64,000 nt of DNA from Xanthobacteraceae bacterium (GTDB taxonomy: Bacteria > Pseudomonadota > Alphaproteobacteria > Rhizobiales > Xanthobacteraceae): NCBI GenBank assembly GCA_019745775.1, contig JAIESR010000063.1, positions 33,921 through 97,920 on the forward strand, given 5' to 3'. The notes below the pieces were generated by a model, which was given only the letters and a program-made list of their open reading frames with translations, was not told where the DNA came from and made no database searches. Numbering within the stretch: the first letter of the stretch is position 1; each line of letters opens with the position of its first letter. The position numbers were made by a program, and so were the translations under genes. Below, piece after piece: positions 47,578-56,413 of this stretch.

Positions 47578-48807
47578 TCAGAAAAACGCCTGGATGCCGG
47601 TCTGGGCGCGGCCGAGCACCAGTGCATGGATGTCGTGCGTGCCTTCGTAGGTGTTGACCGTTTCGAGATTGCAGAGCACGCGCATCACGTGGAATTCGTC
47701 GGAGATGCCGTTGCCGCCATGCATGTCGCGCGCGAGCCGCGCAATGTCGAGCGCCTTGCCGCAATTGTTGCGCTTCATCAGCGAGATCATCGAGGGCGCC
47801 GCCTTGCCCGCCTCCATCAGGCGGCCGAGCCGCAGCGCGCCGGCGAGGCCGAGCGCGATTTCCGTTTGCATGTCGGCGAGCTTCTTCTGGATGAGCTGGT
47901 TCGCCGCAAGCGGCCGCCCGAACTGCTTGCGGTCGAGCGTGTATTGCCGCGCCTGGTGCCAGCAGAATTCGGCCGCGCCCATGGCGCCCCACACGATGCC
48001 GTAGCGCGCATTGTTGAGGCAGCCGAACGGACCGGCGAGCCCCTGCGCATTCGGCAGCAGGTTCTCCTCCGGCACCACGGCGCCTTCGAGCACGATCTCG
48101 CCGGTGATCGAGGTGCGCAGCGAGAGCTTGCCTTCGATGGTCGGCGTCGAGAAGCCCTTGGTGCCGCGCTCGACCAGGAAGCCGCGGATCGTGCCGTCGA
48201 GCTTCGCCCACACCACCGCGACGTCGGCGACCGGCGCGTTCGAGATCCACATCTTGCTGCCGGTCAGCTTGTAGCCGCCCGAAACCTTCTCCGCGCGCGT
48301 CGCCATCGAGCCGGGATCGGAGCCGTGGTCGGGTTCGGTCAGCCCGAAGCAGCCGAGGATTTCGCCGGTGGCGAGCTTGGGGAGATATTTGCGGCGCTGC
48401 GCCTCGGTGCCGTAGGCGTAGATCGGGAACATCACCAGCGACGACTGCACCGACATCACCGAGCGGTAGCCGGAGTCGACGCGCTCGACCTCGCGCGTGA
48501 TCAGGCCGTAGCAGACGTCGCCGAGGCCGGAGCCGCCGTATTCCTCGGGAATGGTGGCGCCGAGCAGCCCGAGATGGCCCATTTCGTTGACCACCTCGCG
48601 GTCGAACCGCTCCTCGCGATAAGCCGTGAGCACGCGCGGGAACAATTTCTCCTGCGCATAGGCGCGCGCGGTGTCGCGCACCATGCGCTCGTCCTCGGCG
48701 AGCTCGCCCTCGAGATCGAGCGGGTCCTGCCAGTCGAAGGCGGCGTCGGTCAGCGGCGCGGTCTTCTTCACGCGGGTGGGTCTCTGCGGGGTCGCGGTTT
48801 CGGCCAT
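47578..48807 (-). CDS. gcdH: Glutaryl-CoA dehydrogenase
   Basis: 409 aa. [15 protein letters not shown] and the C-terminal [20 protein letters not shown], with its catalytic Glu and the glutaryl-CoA-specific ending, single this out from other acyl-CoA dehydrogenases. It oxidises and decarboxylates glutaryl-CoA to crotonyl-CoA in lysine, tryptophan and benzoyl-CoA-type breakdown. No class III CoA-transferase partner adjoins it. Last gene before the tRNA-Arg boundary. Confidence 0.93.
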   Translation of the reverse strand: MAETATPQRPTRVKKTAPLTDAAFDWQDPLDLEGELAEDERMVRDTARAYAQEKLFPRVLTAYREERFDREVVNEMGHLGLLGATIPEEYGGSGLGDVCYGLITREVERVDSGYRSVMSVQSSLVMFPIYAYGTEAQRRKYLPKLATGEILGCFGLTEPDHGSDPGSMATRAEKVSGGYKLTGSKMWISNAPVADVAVVWAKLDGTIRGFLVERGTKGFSTPTIEGKLSLRTSITGEIVLEGAVVPEENLLPNAQGLAGPFGCLNNARYGIVWGAMGAAEFCWHQARQYTLDRKQFGRPLAANQLIQKKLADMQTEIALGLAGALRLGRLMEAGKAAPSMISLMKRNNCGKALDIARLARDMHGGNGISDEFHVMRVLCNLETVNTYEGTHDIHALVLGRAQTGIQAFF

Positions 48808-48872
48808 GCCCTAGTTATAGGAGGCTTACAGGCGGCGGAAAAGCGCCCCGCCGAGACCCCCATGATGCGCCG

Positions 48873-48901
48873 TTGCCGCTGGCCGCCCGTTCGGATATCT
48901 A
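48873..48901 (+). promoter_or_regulatory. Promoter of the truncated tRNA-Arg
   Basis: TTGCCG (48873-48878) and TATCTA (48896-48901) with a 17-bp spacer, 24 bp before the tRNA-like sequence. Suggests the broken gene was once, and may still be, transcribed. Confidence 0.5.
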
Positions 48902-48925
48902 GAGCGCCGATATCGAGAGCGCCAA

Positions 48926-48974
<49 letters not shown>

Positions 48975-49197
48975 AAGCTGTTTCTAGCGTTGAAGGAGAT
49001 CGGAACAAGGAGAGAAATCAAACACTTGTCAGCGCGACAACGAGGCTGTTTCAACCCGCACAATCTCGCGTAAGCACCGCGTAAGCAGTTTCGGTCGTGA
49101 GCAAGCGGAGTGAGGGATAGGTTAGCGTAGTGCCGCGAGACGCCTCATGGACGATCGCATCTGACGAGAGCATCTGTTCGATACCAGCCGAACTCCG

Positions 49198-49226
49198 TTG
49201 ACCCTTCTGGGTCGGTCGGGCTAGGC
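49198..49226 (+). promoter_or_regulatory. Promoter of tRNA-Arg(CCG)
   Basis: TTGACC (49198-49203) and CTAGGC (49221-49226) with a 17-bp spacer, 11 bp before the mature tRNA start; typical of alphaproteobacterial stable-RNA promoters. Confidence 0.6.
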
Positions 49227-49237
49227 ACAATGGCGAA

Positions 49238-49314
49238 GCACCCGTAGCTCAGCTGGATAGAGCGCCACCCTCCGAAGGTGGAGGTCACACGTTCGAATCG
49301 TGTCGGGTGCGCCA
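49238..49314 (+). tRNA. tRNA-Arg (anticodon CCG)
   Basis: 77 nt including encoded CCA. Acceptor GCACCCG pairs with CGGGTGC (49304-49310), D-arm GCTC...GAGC, anticodon arm CCACC-CTCCGAA-GGTGG, T-arm ACACG-TTCGAAT-CGTGT, discriminator G. All four stems pair fully. It reads CGG arginine codons. Follows a truncated cousin 263 bp upstream. Confidence 0.97.
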
Positions 49315-49720
49315 CGCCATTCTACGCCTCGGCCGTGCGCTCATGGTCCATGCGGTGATCCGAAAGCCGCCGCGCTCTGCAAGCGACGCGGTCTCATCGC
49401 CTCCAAGGACGACCTGACATTGCGGCGTCGCTTCGTTGAGTCCCCACCTGCTACGAGAAACCAAGGTGCAAGGGACGACCTTTCCGGATCGTGTTCTGCT
49501 CTATCGCAAGTGTCGGTGGTCGCGGGGGAAGCGCGATCAGCTCGGACAGCAGGATGCGGATCGGGTGAGCAGTGGAATCTCCGCCGATTTCTCGCCGGAA
49601 GAACATGACCGGAGCATCGTCAAAGGCTACCGCAGGCAACGTGGACCGCTAGGATAAATCGCTTCCACGGTTGTGATCATGCAAACTCCTCTCGCTGGAA
49701 GCTCCTGAAACGCAGGCCCG
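49315..49720. other. Intergenic region after tRNA-Arg, no gene seen
   Basis: 406 bp with no convincing coding region: the plus-strand frame across it starts inside the tRNA, and the minus-strand frame 49451-49639 has no recognised homology. It contains the 14-bp palindrome TTGTGATCATGCAA (49671-49684) just before the next gene. Confidence 0.55.
49671..49684 (+). promoter_or_regulatory. Weak FixK/FNR-like palindrome
   Basis: TTGTGATCATGCAA keeps the outer TTG...CAA and a GATC centre but departs from TTGAT-N4-ATCAA in both half-sites. It lies 37 bp before the CoA-ligase/GNAT start, too close for a normal class II position, so a role is uncertain. Confidence 0.3.
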
Positions 49721-52420
49721 ATGAGCACCTATCGCCTCGACAAGCTTTTTGCGGCGCGCTCCGTCGCTCTGATTGGAGGAAGCCCCCGCAAAGGCTCGCT
49801 CGGCGGGACCGTGCTTCGGCAATTGCGCGCAGCAGGTTTCTCGGGCGCGCTTCACGTCGTCAATCCCAATTATGCGGAGATCGGCGGTCTGCCGACGGTG
49901 AGCGACCTCGACCAGCTGGCGGATCCGCCCGATGTGGCGGTTGTCACGGCCCCTGCGCCGGCAGTGCCCGGAATATTGTGCGCCGCGGGAGCCAAAGGAA
50001 CCGCGGTCGCCGTCGTGATCAGTAGCGGACTCGGACATGGCGTGGGGTCTTTGGCGGAGCAAGCGCACACCGCCGCGCGAGAGCACGGGTTGCGCGTGAT
50101 CGGACCAAACGGGCTCGGCGTGATGGTGCCGAGCGCGAGACTCAACGCGAGCTTTGCAGCCCGGATGCCAGGTGCCGGCGACCTCGCCCTGATCTCGCAA
50201 TCCGGGGCAGTTGCTGCTGGACTTGTCGAATGGGCCGCGAAGCGCTCCGTCGGTTTTTCCGCCGTGGTGTCGCTGGGCGATGCGCTCGACGTCGATTTCG
50301 GGGACCTGCTCGACTTCTTCGCGCTCGATCGTCACACGCGCGCAATCCTGCTTTATATCGAATCGATAACCGATGCTCGCAAGTTTATGTCGGCTGCTCG
50401 TGCCGCGGCAAGAACGAAGCCGGTCATCGTCATCAAATCTGGACGGCACGCGCCGGGGGCGCGGGCCGCTTCGACCCATACCGGAGCCCTGGCCGGTGCC
50501 GATGCAGTCTATGACGCGGCCTTTCGGCGGGCGGGACTGCTGCGGGTCTGGGATCTCGACGAGATGTTTGCAGCTACCGAATCCCTCGCCCGCCTGCGCC
50601 CGTTTCCCGGCAAGCGGCTAGCGATCCTGACCAACGGCGGCGGAGTGGGTGTTTTGGCAGTTGATCGCCTGATCGATCTGGGTGGCTCCTTGGCTGAGCT
50701 GTCGAGTGAAACTGAGGCCAGGCTGAATGCTGTGCTGCCGTCGGGATGGTCAAAGGCAAATCCGGTGGACATTGTCGGGGACGCCGACGGCAAGCGCTAC
50801 GGCGAAGCCCTTGCGGCTTTGATGGAGGACTCGAAGAGCGACGCCGTGTTGGTGCTCAACGTACCAACGGCGCTGGCCTCTGCGGCTGAGGCAGCAGAGG
50901 CAGTCATCGAGGTCGTGACAAGCGAGCGGAAGCGCCGTGCCCGGCCCAAACCTGTGTTCGCGGTCTGGATCGGCGAAGATGCCGCAGCATCTGCCGCATT
51001 CGAGTCTGCCTCGGTTCCGCACTATGCCAGCGAAGCCGATGCGGTGCAGGGATTCATGCATCTGGTCCGCTATCGCGAAGCGTTTGAGGCGTTGATGGAA
51101 ACGCCGCCGAGCTTGCCGGAGAACTTAGCTCCCGATGGGGGGACTGGCAGGGCGATCGTGGAGGGCGCGCTCGCGGAGGCGCGCACGTGGCTCGACCCGA
51201 CCGAGGTTACCCGGCTCATGGCCGCGTATGACATTCCGATCGTTCCGGCCGTACTCGCCCGCGATCCGGACGCGGCGGAGGCCGCTGCCACACCGTTGCT
51301 GGAGAACGGTGGAGCGGTGGTCGTCAAGATTCTGTCGCCGGACATCGTTCACAAGTCAGAGGTCGATGGTGTTCGGCTTAACCTGACCAACGGCGCGGCG
51401 GTGCACGATACAACAACCGAGATCCTGGCACGCGTGAAGGCATTGAGGCCGGACGCACGCATCACCGGTGTCACGATCCATCCGATGATAGTCCAACCGA
51501 AGGCCCGCGAACTGATTGCCGGCGTCGCCGATGATGCGACCTTCGGGCCAGTTGTCGTCTTCGGCCGCGGCGGTACCGCAGTCGAGGTTATCAATGACAA
51601 AGCCCTCGCCCTTCCGCCGCTCGATCTGAAGCTCGCGCACGATCTGATTGCGCGCACGCGGGTCTCTCGCATTCTCGGCGCCTACCGCGACGTACCCGCG
51701 GCCGACCAGCACGCAGTCGCGCTCGCGCTGGTGAAGCTCGCCCAGCTCGTTGCCGATTTGCCGGAGGTGCGGGAGCTCGATCTCAACCCGTTGCTGGCCG
51801 ATAAGGACGGCGTGATCGCCGTCGATGCGCGCGTCGCCGTGGCGCCAGTCGCCAAGTTGCGGCGCGGCGGTCATCCGCGCTTTGCCGTCCGGCCGTACCC
51901 GAAGGAATGGGAGCGGCATCTTGTGCTGAGGGACGGCACGGCGGTGTTCGTCCGGCCCGTGCGTCCGGAAGACGAGGAGCTGTTCCGTACCTTCTTTGCC
52001 GGAGTCAGTGATGAGGACCTTCGGCTGCGGTTCTTCGCGCCCGTCAAGGACTTCAGCCACGTCTTCGTCGCCCGCCTGACCCAGATCGACTACGCGCGAG
52101 CGATGACGTTTGTCGCAGTCGGACAGGCCAGCGGCGATATGCTGGGCGCGGTAGGGCTGTATGCGAGCCCCAACCATGACACCGCGGAATTCGCAATTCT
52201 CATACGGTCAAATCTGAAGGGACACGGACTCGGGTGGACTTTGATGCAGCTTATGCTTGAATATGCTCGCGCGGACGACCTGCGCACAGTCGAGGGTCAG
52301 GTGCTGCGCGAAAATACCACGATGCTCACCATGTGCCGGGAGCTCGGCTTCGAGATCACGTCGGACTCGGCAAGCCCAGAGATCTCCTTCGTCCGGCTCG
52401 CCTTGAATGCCGCAGCCTGA
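49721..52420 (+). CDS. Pat-like CoA-ligase (ADP-forming) / GNAT acetyltransferase fusion
   Basis: 899 aa in four parts: CoA-binding Rossmann domain (ARSVALIGGSPRKGSLGG, residues ~11-140), succinyl-CoA-ligase-like domain (ISQSGAVAAGLVEWA, ~150-470), ATP-grasp domain (VVKILSPDIVHKSEVDGVRL, ~490-710), and a C-terminal GNAT domain (VRPVRPEDEELFRTFF ... GHGLGWTLMQLMLEYARADD, ~740-899). This is the layout of the protein-lysine acetyltransferase Pat, which silences acyl-CoA synthetases. The ligase part may only sense, not catalyse. First gene of the block beyond tRNA-Arg; its stop is 92 bp from that of the convergent fixK-type gene. Confidence 0.92.
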   Translation: MSTYRLDKLFAARSVALIGGSPRKGSLGGTVLRQLRAAGFSGALHVVNPNYAEIGGLPTVSDLDQLADPPDVAVVTAPAPAVPGILCAAGAKGTAVAVVISSGLGHGVGSLAEQAHTAAREHGLRVIGPNGLGVMVPSARLNASFAARMPGAGDLALISQSGAVAAGLVEWAAKRSVGFSAVVSLGDALDVDFGDLLDFFALDRHTRAILLYIESITDARKFMSAARAAARTKPVIVIKSGRHAPGARAASTHTGALAGADAVYDAAFRRAGLLRVWDLDEMFAATESLARLRPFPGKRLAILTNGGGVGVLAVDRLIDLGGSLAELSSETEARLNAVLPSGWSKANPVDIVGDADGKRYGEALAALMEDSKSDAVLVLNVPTALASAAEAAEAVIEVVTSERKRRARPKPVFAVWIGEDAAASAAFESASVPHYASEADAVQGFMHLVRYREAFEALMETPPSLPENLAPDGGTGRAIVEGALAEARTWLDPTEVTRLMAAYDIPIVPAVLARDPDAAEAAATPLLENGGAVVVKILSPDIVHKSEVDGVRLNLTNGAAVHDTTTEILARVKALRPDARITGVTIHPMIVQPKARELIAGVADDATFGPVVVFGRGGTAVEVINDKALALPPLDLKLAHDLIARTRVSRILGAYRDVPAADQHAVALALVKLAQLVADLPEVRELDLNPLLADKDGVIAVDARVAVAPVAKLRRGGHPRFAVRPYPKEWERHLVLRDGTAVFVRPVRPEDEELFRTFFAGVSDEDLRLRFFAPVKDFSHVFVARLTQIDYARAMTFVAVGQASGDMLGAVGLYASPNHDTAEFAILIRSNLKGHGLGWTLMQLMLEYARADDLRTVEGQVLRENTTMLTMCRELGFEITSDSASPEISFVRLALNAAA

Positions 52421-52512
52421 GCACACCCCGACGGTGCGGATTATATTTCCCGACGCGATGGCGCCTCTTGCAACAATCGCGCACGGCGGAAGCTCGACAA
52501 GGCGTTACTTGT

Positions 52513-53205
52513 TCAGGCGTTCAGTCGGCTGAGGGCTGCGCGGTTGCGCAAGACGACCCGACGCGAGGCTGGCAGCGCGATCACGGCGGCGTTCTCCAGC
52601 TGCGTCAGCGTGCGCGATACGGTCTCGATCGTCAGCCCGAGATAGTCGGCGATGTCCTGACGCGACATCGGAAGCTCAACCTCGTTGGTGGATTGAATGC
52701 GATCGGCCATTTCGAGCAGGAAGCTGGCTACGCGCTCCTGCGCGGTTTTTATGAGCAGCAGGATACGGTCCTGAACGCGCTCGAGTTCGCGGCTGGTCAG
52801 CGTCCAGAGTTGACGGGCGACACCATTGTCGCGCGCAGCGAGCGCGACCACTGCGCTGCGTTTGATGACCAGGACCTTCGCAACTGTGATCGCCTCGGCA
52901 GAGAACGTGTGTTCATCCCCGGTCTCGAGGCCGAAGATATCGCCGGGCAGGTAAAAGGCTCCGATCTGGCGCCGACCATCGCTCAGGACCTTGTACGTCC
53001 GCACTGTTCCGCTGACGACCTTGTAGAGATAGTCGGCGGGCTCCTTCTCGCCGTAGATTTCCTCGTTGCGCGCAAAGGACATGGGCGCGCCGATCAGCTC
53101 GATGGAGCTGGCCAGGGGGTCGGTGCGAACCGGAGGCTCGGTGCGCGCATTTCGGCCGCGGATGTGGCAGGAAGAACCGTTCCGGATCGTCATCTGGGTG
53201 AGCAT
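52513..53205 (-). CDS. fixK: FixK-type Crp/Fnr transcription regulator
   Basis: 230 aa with cyclic-nucleotide-fold sensor (DYLYKVVSGTVRTYKVLSDG, FYLPGDIFGLE) and the recognition helix region MSRQDIADYLGLTIETVSRT, which is the FixK/FnrN sequence. Only one Cys (residue ~13) precedes the sensor domain, so it lacks the four-Cys iron-sulfur site of FNR and is expected to be FixK-like, controlled by FixLJ-dependent transcription. Binds TTGAT-N4-ATCAA. GAGG is 9 nt before the ATG. Divergent from fixLJ with a 412-bp gap. Confidence 0.9.
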   Translation of the reverse strand: MLTQMTIRNGSSCHIRGRNARTEPPVRTDPLASSIELIGAPMSFARNEEIYGEKEPADYLYKVVSGTVRTYKVLSDGRRQIGAFYLPGDIFGLETGDEHTFSAEAITVAKVLVIKRSAVVALAARDNGVARQLWTLTSRELERVQDRILLLIKTAQERVASFLLEMADRIQSTNEVELPMSRQDIADYLGLTIETVSRTLTQLENAAVIALPASRRVVLRNRAALSRLNA

Positions 53206-53617
53206 GGTCCGCTTCCTCTAAGGATTTGATGCGGCTATTGGTACGGACGACACGACCGTGCGAAAATTCAGATAACGTCCCTAAGGGCTCTCCCGGAGGT
53301 GCCGAGCGATTGCTGTGGGGTAACCCTAGGGCATTGATCGAAAACAGGAATTTGCGGCCAGCGTATGGGGATGCCGATGGTGGACCAGCGGTCAAGTTGC
53401 CCCATTTCATGAGCAGCTTCCCGCGTAACCTTGCCGTGGGGACGCGTGCCCGCTCTCCTGGGCCTGCGCCTCGGTGCAATTAAGTGAAACTGGAATCTGC
53501 CCGAGTGTAGACCGTGACTGGGTCAGTCGCTCCCAGCCTTGTTATCGGCATGGAGTAACCTAAAGCCCCGAACCTGAAGCCCTTGGCGGTCAGCCAGCGA
53601 ACTGAGGCGCACTGCGC
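53206..53617. other. Divergent fixK - fixL intergenic region
   Basis: 412 bp holding the promoters of both the fixK-type gene and fixLJ. No perfect FNR/FixK box was found; TTGCTGTGGGGTAA (around 53310) and TTGCCCCATTTCAT (around 53397) are one or two bases from the degenerate TTGC-N6-GCAA/TCAA form. FixJ-binding sites are too loose to call by eye. The 85-codon plus frame at 53226 has no recognised homology. Confidence 0.5.
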
Positions 53618-55246
53618 GTGATGGATGACTCTGCTGACCCTGCGAGCACGGGAACATGCGTCATGTCGAGTGGGTCCGGTGCCTCTCTGGCGACACAGCC
53701 TGTAGAGGGCCTCGATCAACGTTTTTTCGAGGTCATGGATACCGCCCCGGTGATGATCTGGATGTCGGGGCCCGATAAGCTCTGCACATGGTTCAATCGT
53801 CCTTGGCTCAATTTCACAGGGCGCACGATGGACCAGGAGCGCGGCAACGGCTGGCTGGATGGAGTGCATTGCGAGGACTACGAACGCTGTCTGGAAATTT
53901 ACCGCAGTTCGTTTGACGCGCGCCGCCCATTTCGCATGCAGTATCGGCTGCGCCGCCACGATGGCGAGTATCGATGGATCGACGACTCCGGTATTCCTCG
54001 CTATGCGGATAACGGAACCTTCCTCGGCTACATGGGCTCTGGCATTGACATCCATGAGGCTCGGCAGATTGAAGCTGAGCTCCTTCAGACAAAGGTGATG
54101 CTGGAATCGCAGATCGCCGAGCGCGCCATCCAAGAGGCGCACTTGCGCTCGATCCTCGCGACCGTTCCCGACGCCATGGTTGTCATTGACGAGCGTGGGG
54201 TCATCCAATCCTTCAGCGTGGCCGCGGAACGCCTATTCGGATACACCCCCGAGTATGTGATCGGAAAGAACGTCAAGATTCTCATGCCATCGCCCTACCG
54301 CGAGGACCACGACGGCTATCTTGAGCGTTACCTTCGCACCGGTGAACGCCGGATCATCGGGATTGGCCGCGTGGTGGTCGGGGAGCGTAAGGACGGTTCG
54401 ACCTTTCCGATGGAGCTTGCCGTCGGAGAGATGAAGTCGAGCGACCGCCGGTTCTTCACCGGATTCATCCGGGACCTGACCGAGCGCCAGAAAACGGAGG
54501 CGCGCCTTCAAGAATTGCAATCGGAACTCGTCCACATCTCCCGGCTGACGGCAATGGGGGAAATGGCTTCAACGCTAGCCCATGAACTCAATCAGCCGTT
54601 ATCGGCAATCGCCAATTACCACAAGGGATTGCGCCGCTTGCTCGAAAAGAGCTCCGACGAGCATGCGGCCATGATGCGCGATGCGATGGATCAAGCCGCC
54701 GAGCAGGCCTTGCGGGCAGGACAGATCATCCGCCGCCTGCGCGATTTCGTCTCCCGCGGCGAGAGCGAACGTCGGGTGGAAAACCTCGCAAAACTCATCG
54801 AGGAGGCGAGCGCCCTTGCTCTCGTCGGGGCCAAGGACCAGGGGATTCGCGTCACGTATCGTTTCGATCCGGCAATCGAACAGGTACTGGCCGATAGGGT
54901 CCAGATCCAACAGGTGCTGCTGAACCTGATGCGCAACGCGGTCGAGGCGATGCAGGACTCCGACAAGCGAGAGCTTGTTGTCTCGACCGCATCTGCCGCA
55001 GACAACATGATCGCGATCAGGGTAGCCGACACAGGCTCCGGTATTGCGCCGGAGATGGCCCCTCAGCTGTTCCAGCCGTTTGCCACCACCAAGCGGCACG
55101 GGATGGGGGTGGGCCTGTCTATCTCGCGCACCATCGTCGAGGCGCATGGCGGGCGGATCTGGGTGGAGCCCAATCCAGGCGGCGGCACAGTCTTTCACTT
55201 CACGCTAACCGCGATCAGCAAGGAGGAATTGGACGATGGCGTCTGA
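53618..55246 (+). CDS. fixL: FixL: oxygen-sensing heme histidine kinase
   Basis: 542 aa, soluble. An N-terminal PAS domain (residues ~33-150), a second PAS with the FixL heme site ([12 protein letters not shown] with proximal His231, and [15 protein letters not shown] with distal Arg251, the same 20-residue spacing as in Bradyrhizobium FixL), the H-box [16 protein letters not shown] (His322) and an ATPase domain ([20 protein letters not shown]). Low oxygen turns on phosphorylation of FixJ. GTG 53618 or the ATG right after it are likely starts. Overlaps fixJ by 11 bp. Confidence 0.95.
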   Translation: MMDDSADPASTGTCVMSSGSGASLATQPVEGLDQRFFEVMDTAPVMIWMSGPDKLCTWFNRPWLNFTGRTMDQERGNGWLDGVHCEDYERCLEIYRSSFDARRPFRMQYRLRRHDGEYRWIDDSGIPRYADNGTFLGYMGSGIDIHEARQIEAELLQTKVMLESQIAERAIQEAHLRSILATVPDAMVVIDERGVIQSFSVAAERLFGYTPEYVIGKNVKILMPSPYREDHDGYLERYLRTGERRIIGIGRVVVGERKDGSTFPMELAVGEMKSSDRRFFTGFIRDLTERQKTEARLQELQSELVHISRLTAMGEMASTLAHELNQPLSAIANYHKGLRRLLEKSSDEHAAMMRDAMDQAAEQALRAGQIIRRLRDFVSRGESERRVENLAKLIEEASALALVGAKDQGIRVTYRFDPAIEQVLADRVQIQQVLLNLMRNAVEAMQDSDKRELVVSTASAADNMIAIRVADTGSGIAPEMAPQLFQPFATTKRHGMGVGLSISRTIVEAHGGRIWVEPNPGGGTVFHFTLTAISKEELDDGV

Positions 55247-55856
55247 CGCCGTTGTGCATGTGATCGATGACGACGATGCGGTCCGGCAATCACTCGAATT
55301 TCTATTGCGGACCGCGGAAGTCGAGGTCTGCACCTACGCCAGCGCGGCGGCGTTTCTGGACGTGCTGCCCACGCTCAGATCGGGTTGCATCATCACTGAC
55401 GTGCGAATGCCCGACGTCAGTGGCATCGATCTGTTGCGGCGCATCCAGGCGCTTCAGATCATGATGCCGGTGATTGTGATCACCGGTCATGGCGACGTCC
55501 CTCTTGCCGTGGAAGCAATGAAGATTGGAGCGGCCGACTTTCTCGAGAAGCCGTTCGATGATGACGCTCTGCTCGCGTCGGTACGGTCGGCGCTCAATCA
55601 ACAGGAGAGTGACAGTCAGCGCAATGCCGAACGCGCAGAGATCAATGACAGACTGGCCACGCTCTCGAACCGCGAACGCGATGTTCTCAACGGGCTGGTG
55701 GCTGGATTTCCGAACAAGACGATCGCATATGACCTCGGAATCAGCCCGCGGACGGTTGAGATCTATCGCGCCAATTTGATGACGAAGATGGAGGCAGCGA
55801 GCCTGTCCGACCTCGTTCGCATGGCCATGATCGCGGGCGTACTCGACAAGGCCTAG
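55236..55856 (+). CDS. fixJ: FixJ: LuxR-type response regulator
   Basis: 206 aa. Receiver with [18 protein letters not shown], phospho-acceptor Asp55 in [13 protein letters not shown] and the EKPFDDDAL lysine, then a LuxR-type helix-turn-helix [20 protein letters not shown] and [18 protein letters not shown]. Once phosphorylated by FixL it activates fixK and similar promoters under microoxic conditions. Its ATG lies inside the end of fixL. Confidence 0.96.
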   Translation: MASDAVVHVIDDDDAVRQSLEFLLRTAEVEVCTYASAAAFLDVLPTLRSGCIITDVRMPDVSGIDLLRRIQALQIMMPVIVITGHGDVPLAVEAMKIGAADFLEKPFDDDALLASVRSALNQQESDSQRNAERAEINDRLATLSNRERDVLNGLVAGFPNKTIAYDLGISPRTVEIYRANLMTKMEAASLSDLVRMAMIAGVLDKA

Positions 55857-55921
55857 AAGCTGGATCGGGTGTTTGTGACCGGTCTGAGCCGCCGACAGGA
55901 TTGGCCCTTCCAGGCGGCTTT

Positions 55922-55935
55922 TTGAGCTGCATCAA
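55922..55935 (+). promoter_or_regulatory. FixK/FNR box upstream of the receiver gene
   Basis: TTGAG-CTGC-ATCAA: fits the Bradyrhizobium FixK2 form TTGA-N6-TCAA exactly. A class II promoter centred on it would start transcription near 55970. Confidence 0.65.
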
Positions 55936-56010
55936 AGCGCCTCCTCTCCTTCCATGCTTTTTGAAGCCCTCGTCGGGGCGCCCCGCGACCGTCGTTGGCA
56001 GGCAAAAACC

Positions 56011-56412
56011 GTGGAAAATTGCTGCGAACTGGCATCACCGAGCTCTGTGATCGTCGTAGACGACGATCGAGCCGTACGTAATTCATTGAAATTTTCGCTG
56101 GAGATCGAAGGGTTTGCTGTTCGCACCTATGCTGACGGCAGCGAGTTGCTGAACGCGGATGCCCCACACGGCGCTTGCATCGTGATCGATCAAAACATGC
56201 CGGGTATGACCGGGCTGGAAGTACTCGCGAAGCTTCGGGATCGCGGAGTGTTGACGCCAGCGATACTCATTACCAGTCATCCGAATGCGGCGCTGAGCGA
56301 ACGCGCCGCCAGCGTCGGCATACCGGTCGTCGAGAAGCCGTTTTTTGGCAGCGCCCTGCTTGAAGCAATTCGCGCGGCGGTTACTTACCAGGCCTCTGCG
56401 GCGAGTGGATGA
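56011..56412 (+). CDS. Receiver-only response regulator
   Basis: 133 aa from the GTG at 56011. A lone receiver domain: VIVVDDDRAVRNSLKFSLEI, phospho-acceptor Asp in CIVIDQNMPGMTG, Ser in LITSHPNA, Lys in VEKPFFG; no output domain. Frames stay open to an ATG at 55954, but a class II promoter driven from the FixK box at 55922 would start after that ATG, which favours the GTG. Resembles the FixJ-like receivers found in FixLJ-FixK2 regulons; may feed back on FixL or act on another kinase. Confidence 0.82.
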   Translation: MENCCELASPSSVIVVDDDRAVRNSLKFSLEIEGFAVRTYADGSELLNADAPHGACIVIDQNMPGMTGLEVLAKLRDRGVLTPAILITSHPNAALSERAASVGIPVVEKPFFGSALLEAIRAAVTYQASAASG

Positions 56413-56413
56413 C

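Noticed and set aside
48975..49237. Integrase gene in the spacer between the tRNA-Arg genes
   Set aside because: Only 263 bp, with stops in all frames and no recombinase motif.
49300..49608. Plus-strand open frame of 102 codons after tRNA-Arg
   Set aside because: Starts inside the tRNA 3' end and has no recognisable homology or RBS.
52513..53205. Calling the regulator FNR
   Set aside because: It has one N-terminal Cys instead of the cluster needed for an iron-sulfur centre; FixK-type fits better.
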